Source: JBFKOL01 sp041628815 (GTDB lineage Bacteria; Bacteroidota; Bacteroidia; Chitinophagales; Saprospiraceae). Taken from it: a stretch of DNA of 6,796 nucleotides. A model generated the notes under the pieces. It worked only from the letters and a program-made list of their open reading frames with translations. It ran no database searches and was not told the DNA's origin. Positions 1-5,097 of the stretch are shown here, piece after piece; within the stretch, counting starts at the first letter, position 1; each line of letters opens with the position of its first letter. The stretch spans positions 1-6,796 of the forward strand of contig JBFKOL010000242.1 in NCBI GenBank assembly GCA_041628815.1, in the 5' to 3' direction. A program made the position numbers and the translations under genes.

Positions 1-255
1 CTCACCGAAAACAGCGATGCCAGGCTCAAAACCGGTATCGAAAAAATCTCTTCCGTGCTACCACAATTGCTGTCACTTCATGCCTACACCTATGACTGGA
101 AGGACCGAATAAAGAACAGGGAAAGACAAATAGGTCTGATGGCTCAGGAAGTGCAAGAACAGTTTCCCGAGTTGGTACAGGAAGATGAGAACGGGGTCTT
201 GTCGGTAAGCTATACGCGTCTGGTGCCGCTGCTGATAGAGGGACTCAAGGAGCAA
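1..255 (+). repeat. Direct repeat copy 1: S74 domain coding segment
   Basis: This segment matches bases 1359-1613 without gaps at a constant offset of 1358. Identical runs are 1-33 (33 bp, over the catalytic SDARLK) and 163-194 (32 bp, over FPELVQEDENG). Between them the copies differ mainly at third positions and in a variable loop near 103-117. Similarity ends around base 255, where the coiled-coil tails become unrelated. Confidence 0.85.
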
Positions 256-393
256 AACGCCCAACTCAAACTACAAGAAACCATGATTTATGAAAACGAA
301 GGGCGCTACGAAGAACTATTTCAAGATTACAGGAGAATCAAGGTGCGATTAACCCGGATCGAGAAACTCATATCGGAGGTTGATCGTAATTAA
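1..393 (+). CDS. C-terminal part of a peptidase S74 (intramolecular chaperone) surface protein, 5' end outside window
   Basis: The frame is open from base 1 and gives 130 residues before a TAA stop, so the protein begins upstream of the window. Residues 1-85 are a peptidase S74 domain. In this family (phage endosialidase tailspikes and many bacterial surface proteins) the domain helps a homotrimeric fibre to fold and then cuts itself off before its catalytic Ser. The dyad is visible as S5-D-A-R-L-K10, followed by the family's HAYTYDW, IGLMAQEV and FPELV segments. Residues 80-130 are charged and heptad-like, probably a coiled coil. The visible S74 part matches the next gene at 66 of 85 residues by hand count, but the tail after it is unrelated. 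The two genes are 44 nt apart and probably cotranscribed. The N-terminal stalk, signal peptide and true function cannot be seen; a surface adhesin or fibre is an inference. Confidence 0.85.
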   Translation, partial: LTENSDARLKTGIEKISSVLPQLLSLHAYTYDWKDRIKNRERQIGLMAQEVQEQFPELVQEDENGVLSVSYTRLVPLLIEGLKEQNAQLKLQETMIYENEGRYEELFQDYRRIKVRLTRIEKLISEVDRN

Positions 394-437
394 TTGTACT
401 TATTTCAAGTACCATAATTCACATTTCTCAATAACTC

Positions 438-1778
438 ATGAAAAGAAATCTAAGAAAATCTTTCACTGCAACAATCGCTTTCTTGATTTTTTCATCCCTT
501 GGGCTCTCCGGTCAGATTCCATTGGCCGAAATCGAGGGCCACATAAAAGTAAGGGGACTTATGGATGTCCAGGATTCATCCTTGAGGGGTAATCTTTCGA
601 TCGGAACTTCAGCTGGATCATTATTGAGCTTGGGTGCGTTTAATAATACTTTTGTCGGAATTCATGCTGGTCAGAATAATATCGGAGGAGATGAGAATAC
701 CTTTGTTGGCTATCTTGCAGGTAGAAAGAATATTGATTCAGACAATAATTCGTTTTTCGGAACCCACGCTGGTCGTCAAAATACAAATGGATGGAACAAT
801 ACATTTTTGGGACACAGTAGTGGATACAATAATACGTTAGGTGAAGAGAATGTATTCACAGGATACAATGCGGGAAAAGGTAATATACGCGGCGGTTACA
901 ATTCCATGTATGGATCAGAATCTGGTCTTAATTCTCATTATGGGTCGTACAATACATTTATCGGTGCCTATTCAGGGTTAGATGATTCCGTGACGAACGA
1001 TTCTCTTGACCGCTCGATGGCTTTCGGGTACAATGCAAAAGTGGCATGTCACAACTGTGCTGTTATCGGCGGGACAGCAGAAGACGCGGTGAAGGTGGGT
1101 ATCGGGACCATCTCACCGGGCGCCCTGCTACATATAGAGAGTAATGACAATGCTGAAATGGTATTGCGGGATATTGATAATGAGGTCAGTATTATTATGC
1201 AAACCAGACCACCGATCACCGGATTGAACTGGGTAGTTAAAGCTCAATCTGAACCATTTACAGGAGGCTCTGCCGCTGACGCCAGCATCATTTTCCAATA
1301 TGCCCAGGACTCGATTTTCCGGCTTCGCGGCAATGGCAATGCAACCCTGGCCGGTACACTCACCGAAAACAGCGATGCCAGGCTCAAAACCCACATCGAG
1401 AAAATCCGCTCTGTACTGCCACAACTGCTAACACTCCATGCCTACACCTATGAATGGAAAGATAAGTCAACGAAAGGAGTGAGACAGGTAGGCTTGATGG
1501 CGCAGGAAGTTCGTACATATTTTCCCGAGTTGGTACAGGAAGATGAGAACGGCATTCTATCAGTGAGTTATACGCGTTTCGTGCCTATTTTGATCGAAGC
1601 CCTTCGCGAGCAAGAGTTAAAGATCAATGCACTGGAAGAAAAGCTGGCATCAAAGGCACAGACTGATGAAAACCCGGGCGACATGATTGATATACTTTTG
1701 AAAGACCATCAAGAACTTTCCAGACGGTTTGAGCTTCTGTCGAAAAAGATCGAAACGTTGGACGAAAAAAGTGATTGA
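438..1778 (+). CDS. Exported repeat-stalk protein with C-terminal autocleaving peptidase S74 domain
   Basis: This 446-residue protein is complete. Residues 1-25 look like a signal peptide: basic MKRNLRK, a hydrophobic stretch, then GLSG before Gln26. Residues 52-188 are NTFxGxxAGxxN repeats with a 17-residue period, probably a beta-solenoid or trimeric stalk. Residues 192-215 resemble YadA-head-type strands and carry a C204-H-N-C207 motif. The linker VGIGTISPGALLHI (220-233) is typical ahead of S74 stalks. The S74 domain spans about 308-392, with Ser312 and Lys317 in SDARLK as the expected dyad; family knowledge places the cut between Asn311 and Ser312. A coiled coil (about 385-442) ends the protein. 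ATG 438 is chosen because it begins the signal peptide; no clear Shine-Dalgarno precedes it, as is common in Bacteroidota. The likely role is a trimeric surface fibre or adhesin. Ligand and export route are unknown, and no type IX sorting domain was seen. Confidence 0.88.
   Translation: MKRNLRKSFTATIAFLIFSSLGLSGQIPLAEIEGHIKVRGLMDVQDSSLRGNLSIGTSAGSLLSLGAFNNTFVGIHAGQNNIGGDENTFVGYLAGRKNIDSDNNSFFGTHAGRQNTNGWNNTFLGHSSGYNNTLGEENVFTGYNAGKGNIRGGYNSMYGSESGLNSHYGSYNTFIGAYSGLDDSVTNDSLDRSMAFGYNAKVACHNCAVIGGTAEDAVKVGIGTISPGALLHIESNDNAEMVLRDIDNEVSIIMQTRPPITGLNWVVKAQSEPFTGGSAADASIIFQYAQDSIFRLRGNGNATLAGTLTENSDARLKTHIEKIRSVLPQLLTLHAYTYEWKDKSTKGVRQVGLMAQEVRTYFPELVQEDENGILSVSYTRFVPILIEALREQELKINALEEKLASKAQTDENPGDMIDILLKDHQELSRRFELLSKKIETLDEKSD
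591..1001 (+). repeat. In-frame tandem 51-bp (17-residue) NTFxGxxAGxxN repeats
   Basis: Seven units start at residues N70, N87, N104, N121, N138, N155 and N172 of the S74 protein, an exact period of 17 residues with no slippage. The consensus is N-[TSV]-[FM]-x-G-x-x-[AS]-G, with Asn often at position 12. A degenerate unit precedes them at N52 (NLSIGTSAG) and is 18 residues long. Conservation is at the protein level; the DNA copies differ widely, so the array is old and selected and not a recent slippage product. Glycines at positions 5 and 9 suggest tight turns of a beta-solenoid. Confidence 0.85.
1359..1613 (+). repeat. Direct repeat copy 2: S74 domain coding segment
   Basis: This is the partner of bases 1-255. 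The identical runs are 1359-1391 and 1521-1552. The two copies are paralogous domains in tandem genes and could support recombination or gene conversion between them. How far the similarity extends 5' of copy 1 cannot be seen. Confidence 0.85.
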
Positions 1779-1801
1779 TCCAGGTCCTTTCATAATCTGC
1801 C

Positions 1802-2725
1802 TCAATATTCAGCGTGCCACTCGAAATATTCTTTCACAATCCTGTCACGTTCATTTTTGACATATTCGATAAACGCCTCGGCAGTAGGTGAAAGTCTCTT
1901 GGATTTAAGCCATACAAGATTCCACTTAGTGCGTATGGGCAATCCGCGACAAGGTATGATCTCGACATCTTCGTTCTCCAGTTCATTGCGGAGTCCTATT
2001 AAAGGCATGATGGTATAACCCAATCCTGCTATTACGGCTTGCTTCAGAGCCTCATTTGAAGTGAGCTCCATCTTTTTGTATACGGGTATTTTTCTTGAAA
2101 GTATATAGGCCTCCATCGACTGCCTGGTGGCCGATCCCGGTTCGCGGTATAGCATCCTTTCTTTTTCGAAAATATTCCTGACAGGACCTTTCCTGAGTCT
2201 GTTGATTTTCGAACCTCCAATAAGAAAAAGCTTGTTGTCCAACAGTTCAAGACGATGGATATTCAATTGATCCGGAATGATGGAGACCAACGAAAAGTCA
2301 ACCTTGTTCTCTTCCAGGCTCTGAATGACGAATCTTTTATTCGTTACGTCCATATTCAGATCAACACCTCTGTGCATTCGCAGAAATTCCGAAAGGAAAT
2401 AGGGCATGACATACTTCCCCGTAGATGCCACTGATACCCTCAACCTTCCTGACAAGTGGTTCTTAAAAGCCATGGATTTATAGTTGATGGCTTCTATTTC
2501 AACCAGAATTTTCTCTGCCGCCTTGGCAATTTCTTTGCCAAAATCTGTGACATATAAACGCCTTCCTACCACTTCAGTCAAAGGAATTGAAAATTGTTCC
2601 TGGAATTTTTTGAGTTGAATTGATACGGCAGGTTGCGTCAAGTATAACTCTTTTGCAGCACGTGTAATGCTCTGATGCTCAGTAACTTTTAGAAATACCA
2701 ACAACTGATGAAGCGTGTAATCCAT
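1802..2725 (-). CDS. LysR-type transcriptional regulator (CbbR/CysB-like effector domain)
   Basis: This 307-residue protein has the usual LysR-family length and order. The N-terminal winged helix-turn-helix (about 4-62) shows the family pattern with AAKELYLTQPAVSIQLKKFQ and RRLYVTDFGKE. A linker helix (about 63-90) leads to a periplasmic-binding-protein-like effector domain (about 93-295). Within it, REPGSATRQSMEAY and SNEALKQAVIAGLGYTIMPL are typical of the CbbR/CysB/CynR side of the family; the small ligand is unknown. The gene ends 23 nt from the convergent S74 gene and is divergent from the small-protein and icd cluster, with 80 nt between start codons. LysR regulators often control the divergent genes and themselves, so control of that cluster is a fair inference. 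ATG at 2725 gives the standard N-terminus (MDYTLHQLLVFLKV). The family is certain; the regulon and effector are not. Confidence 0.93.
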   Translation of the reverse strand: MDYTLHQLLVFLKVTEHQSITRAAKELYLTQPAVSIQLKKFQEQFSIPLTEVVGRRLYVTDFGKEIAKAAEKILVEIEAINYKSMAFKNHLSGRLRVSVASTGKYVMPYFLSEFLRMHRGVDLNMDVTNKRFVIQSLEENKVDFSLVSIIPDQLNIHRLELLDNKLFLIGGSKINRLRKGPVRNIFEKERMLYREPGSATRQSMEAYILSRKIPVYKKMELTSNEALKQAVIAGLGYTIMPLIGLRNELENEDVEIIPCRGLPIRTKWNLVWLKSKRLSPTAEAFIEYVKNERDRIVKEYFEWHAEY

Positions 2726-2739
2726 AAATAAAGTTTATG
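2723..2739. promoter_or_regulatory. Candidate LysR-type operator (T-N11-A palindrome) over the regulator start codon
   Basis: CATAAA-N5-TTTATG is a perfect 6-bp inverted repeat. It contains ATAA-N7-TTAT, which fits the LysR-type T-N11-A box (T2725, A2737). It overlaps the ATG of the regulator, a position suited to autorepression. The region is very AT-rich, so a chance palindrome is a real alternative. Confidence 0.35.
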
Positions 2740-2755
2740 ATTAATATTTAAAATA

Positions 2756-2785
2756 TAAAACTAAGTTAATGAATAAAAGATGCAA
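2756..2785 (-). promoter_or_regulatory. Candidate Bacteroidota-type promoter for the LysR regulator
   Basis: Reading the minus strand, TTG (2785-2783) is followed by 19 nt and then TAGTTTTA (2763-2756). This is one mismatch from the Bacteroidota -7 element TAnnTTTG, with a suitable spacing from the -33 TTG. Transcription would begin near 2750, about 25 nt before the start codon and upstream of the T-N11-A palindrome. This is motif matching by eye in AT-rich DNA, so it is tentative. Confidence 0.3.
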
Positions 2786-2805
2786 CTTTGTTCAAAATTA
2801 TCGAA

Positions 2806-3120
2806 ATGATTGTTAAACAATTACGTAGACAAAAAGAAGGAGGTTCATCTCTAAGGGTTGTAGAAGATAACCAGGTGGAGAGTGTGAAAAAAGTTGAAAT
2901 GGTTGTACACAGATCACAATCGCGTGTTGGAGCTAAAATCCACAACCTGCGAACATTGGCGTCTTACTTGGGAATCATAGCTCTTACCCTTTGGGCGATT
3001 CTGTCAATTCAATCTTTTCCGTCGATTAAATGGCATATTCTGCCGGCATATGTGATGGTCATGAGCCTATTTTTTATTGGGATAAACCAAGATCAAGAAA
3101 TTAATAACTATAAAAATTGA
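2806..3120 (+). CDS. Small membrane protein of unknown function, two transmembrane helices
   Basis: I do not recognise a family. The 104-residue product has a hydrophilic N-terminal half with net basic charge (RRQKEGG, KK, HRSQSR, HNLR). Two hydrophobic helices follow at about 52-69 (YLGIIALTLWAILSI) and 77-94 (ILPAYVMVMSLFFIGI), separated by a very short loop, and then a polar tail. By the positive-inside rule both ends should be cytoplasmic, forming a hairpin. There is no signal peptide. ATG 2806 is chosen; an in-frame TTG at 2788 would add six residues, and the frame closes upstream at the TGA 2770-2772. An internal ATG at 2899 is also possible. The stop lies 5 nt before the next gene, which points to translational coupling. 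It is the first gene of the cluster that leads into icd and is divergent from the LysR gene. Confidence 0.65.
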   Translation: MIVKQLRRQKEGGSSLRVVEDNQVESVKKVEMVVHRSQSRVGAKIHNLRTLASYLGIIALTLWAILSIQSFPSIKWHILPAYVMVMSLFFIGINQDQEINNYKN

Positions 3121-3125
3121 ACAAA

Positions 3126-3425
3126 ATGAATGCAACAGCAAGAGCAACTGATGTACTGCAAAAAATCAACATCCTGGAAGGTCATTTTTCGACTTCCGAG
3201 GCACTGGATGTTGTGAACCAGTTGATTAATGTAAAGATCAATCACCACAAACTTCAAATTTTATCCTCAAGAATTCATGATGAAACAGCTTCAACAGAAT
3301 TTCATGAAGGAAGAATAAGGGAATTGGAAGTAGAGAAGAACAACCTGAGGTATTATGTAAACAGGGCCCGATCAGAAGGTAAGTTGGTGCAGATGAATGG
3401 CAAAATTGAAATTGCATTGGTTTGA
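3126..3425 (+). CDS. Small soluble helical (coiled-coil) protein of unknown function
   Basis: The product has 99 residues, is charged and carries no signal peptide or membrane segment. Residues 22-50 (STSEALDVVNQLINVKINHH and onward) and 58-85 (HEGRIRELEVEKNNLRYYVN and onward) look like two long helices forming an antiparallel hairpin. A short strand-like tail, MNGKIEIALV, follows. The layout resembles small uncharacterised proteins I associate with Bacteroidota genomes, but I cannot name a family or role. ATG 3126 is preferred over an in-frame TTG at 3117 that overlaps the previous stop. The gene sits 5 nt after the membrane-protein gene and 49 nt before icd, so the three may share one mRNA. 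A complex with the preceding membrane protein is possible but only inferred from position. Confidence 0.7.
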   Translation: MNATARATDVLQKINILEGHFSTSEALDVVNQLINVKINHHKLQILSSRIHDETASTEFHEGRIRELEVEKNNLRYYVNRARSEGKLVQMNGKIEIALV

Positions 3426-3474
3426 ACCATAATTCGTCCAAACAACTTATTCGCAAATTCACAATCAATTGTAA

Positions 3475-4908
3475 ATGACAAAAATAACCATTACACGCGG
3501 GGATGGTATCGGTCCGGAAATAATGGATGCTGTACTTTCAATACTTCAAGGAGCCGCTGCCCGGATAGAAATTGAAGAGGTGGCCATGGGCCGAGATGTA
3601 TACTTACAAGGTGAAACGAGCGGTATTTCAGATAAAGCGTGGGAAAGTATTCGCACAAACAAAGTACTGTTGAAATCGCCCATCACAACTCCCCAGGGTG
3701 GAGGATACAAGAGTCTGAATGTCACACTCCGCAAATCCTTGGGATTGTTTGCCAATGTGAGACCATGCATCAGTTACCATCCTTTCATCGCGACCAAACA
3801 TCCTGGTATGGATGTCGTAATTGTGCGGGAGAACGAAGAAGATCTCTATGCAGGAATTGAGCATCAGCAAACCGATGAAGTAGTGCAATGTCTGAAACTG
3901 ATAACCCGACCCGGCAGCGAACGAATCATACGGTATGCCTTTGAATATGCAAGGTTCCATAAACGGAAAAAGGTCAGTTGTTTTGTCAAGGACAACATCA
4001 TGAAGCACACAGATGGGTTGTTTCACAATATATTCAAAGAAATAGCGCAGGAATATCCCGACATAGAATCAGACACATGGATCATTGACATTGCTTCTGC
4101 GAGACTTGCTGATACGCCTGAAATATTTGACGTCATTGTGGCGCCCAATTTGTACGGGGATGTCATTTCTGATATTGCAGCCCAGATTTCAGGGTCGGTT
4201 GGAATGGCGGGATCCTCCAATATTGGGGATAAGGTGGCAATGTTCGAAGCCATTCACGGTTCTGCGCCCCCTCTGGCTGGAAGAGATGTAGCCAATCCTT
4301 CGGGTTTGTTGAATGCAGCCATACTGATGCTCAATCATATCGGCCAACAGGACGTGGCGTTGCGCATCCACAATGCATGGTTGAAGACAATTGAAGATGG
4401 TATCCATACAGAAGACATCTATACGGAAGGTACAAGTAAGATGCTCGTGGGGACAAAGGCATTCGCACAAGCTGTTATCGATCGGCTGGATCAGTATCCT
4501 TATAAGTTGAGAGCGCCCCGAATCCAAACTGAGGGAAGCTTAAAGATGCCAGTGTACCGCAGAAGAAAAGAAAGCCGAAAATCACTGAAGGGAGTTGACA
4601 TTTTTGTTGATTGGAAAGGTAAAGAGGTGCCGCAGCTCGCACAGGCACTTCAACGGCTCAATAATGGGATAGAACTGACCATGATCACCAATCGTGGAGT
4701 TCAGGTTTGGCCTCGCGGATTTCAGGAGACCTTTTGTACAGACCACTGGCGCTGCAGGTTTGAAGCCAGCGGTGATATAGAGGTTCAGAACAACGTTATT
4801 CCCGAGTTGATGGTGAAGGCGATCGAAGAAAAGATAGATGTCATAAAATCCGAAAATCTATACGAATTTGATGGCGTTCGCGGGTATTCTCGCGGCCAGG
4901 GACAGTAA
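3475..4908 (+). CDS. icd: Isocitrate dehydrogenase, Rickettsia/Thermus type with C-terminal extension
   Basis: This enzyme oxidises and decarboxylates isocitrate to 2-oxoglutarate in the citric acid cycle and acts in the cytoplasm. The 477-residue protein shows the beta-decarboxylating dehydrogenase fold over about 1-340. Residues matching the E. coli substrate and metal site are S80, N82, R86, R96, R118, Y125, K172, D205, D229 and D233, with the signature NLYGDVISD at 225-233. The coenzyme loop HGSAPPLAG (261-269) carries Pro266-Leu267 where E. coli, an NADP enzyme, has Lys344-Tyr345, so NADP use is not assured. Residues about 345-477 are the extra domain seen in Thermus and Rickettsia enzymes and absent from E. 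coli Icd. That extension, and the detailed likeness to Rickettsia Icd (ANPSGLLNAAILML, WLKTIEDGIHT), argue against isopropylmalate dehydrogenase. ATG 3475 gives the expected TKITITRGDGIGPEI start. A divergent LysR gene lies beyond the two small genes upstream. Confidence 0.92.
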   Translation: MTKITITRGDGIGPEIMDAVLSILQGAAARIEIEEVAMGRDVYLQGETSGISDKAWESIRTNKVLLKSPITTPQGGGYKSLNVTLRKSLGLFANVRPCISYHPFIATKHPGMDVVIVRENEEDLYAGIEHQQTDEVVQCLKLITRPGSERIIRYAFEYARFHKRKKVSCFVKDNIMKHTDGLFHNIFKEIAQEYPDIESDTWIIDIASARLADTPEIFDVIVAPNLYGDVISDIAAQISGSVGMAGSSNIGDKVAMFEAIHGSAPPLAGRDVANPSGLLNAAILMLNHIGQQDVALRIHNAWLKTIEDGIHTEDIYTEGTSKMLVGTKAFAQAVIDRLDQYPYKLRAPRIQTEGSLKMPVYRRRKESRKSLKGVDIFVDWKGKEVPQLAQALQRLNNGIELTMITNRGVQVWPRGFQETFCTDHWRCRFEASGDIEVQNNVIPELMVKAIEEKIDVIKSENLYEFDGVRGYSRGQGQ

Positions 4909-4962
4909 AATAGTAGATACTTTTCATAGTGGTTTGATAGTTAGCAATCCTATTCGGATTAG

Positions 4963-5004
4963 AATTAAAACCAGGGAGACAACGGTCCTTCCTGGTTTTC
5001 AATT
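4963..5004 (+). terminator. Rho-independent-type hairpin after icd
   Basis: The arms AAAACCAGGGA (4967-4977) and TTCCTGGTTTT (4989-4999) pair over 11 bp with one G-T wobble and an 11-nt loop. AATT on each side (4963-4966 and 5001-5004) extends the stem past a bulged C. The T-run lies in the 3' arm. It is 54 nt after the icd stop and 93 nt before the next start, so it should separate the icd transcript from the peptidase gene. With A-tract and T-tract on the two sides it could act in both directions. Confidence 0.7.
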
Positions 5005-5097
5005 TAAAAATCATGGTACTTGGGTCAGTTGATGAAAAATATAGAAGATGGACGCAACACTTACTGTGAAATGTTCGTCTTTTTGTAAACTTCAAAG

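Noticed and set aside
396..412. Hairpin GTACTT-N5-AAGTAC between the two S74 genes as a terminator
   Set aside because: The stem is only 6 bp, not GC-rich, and no T-run follows; cotranscription remains more likely.
591..1001. Possible CRISPR-like or satellite repeat because of the 51-bp period
   Set aside because: The repeats are conserved as protein, not as DNA, lie inside one signal-peptide-bearing reading frame and have no spacers.
1779..1801. Terminator between the convergent S74 and LysR genes
   Set aside because: The 23-nt gap shows no inverted repeat or T-run.
2744..2756. Palindrome ATATTT-A-AAATAT as a second regulator site
   Set aside because: It consists only of A and T in a region where such palindromes are expected by chance.
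3461..3472. Inverted repeat ACAAT-CA-ATTGT just before the icd start
   Set aside because: The arms are 5 bp with a 2-nt centre, too short to separate from chance; no second copy was seen near the LysR gene.
3628..4026. Long minus-strand open frame (132 codons) inside icd
   Set aside because: It is antisense to conserved icd coding sequence and its translation shows no domain-like pattern.
3475..4908. 3-isopropylmalate dehydrogenase (leuB) as an alternative name
   Set aside because: The substrate-site SxNxxxR with the C-terminal extension and Rickettsia-Icd-like segments fit isocitrate dehydrogenase; leuB proteins are about 350-370 residues and no leu genes are nearby.
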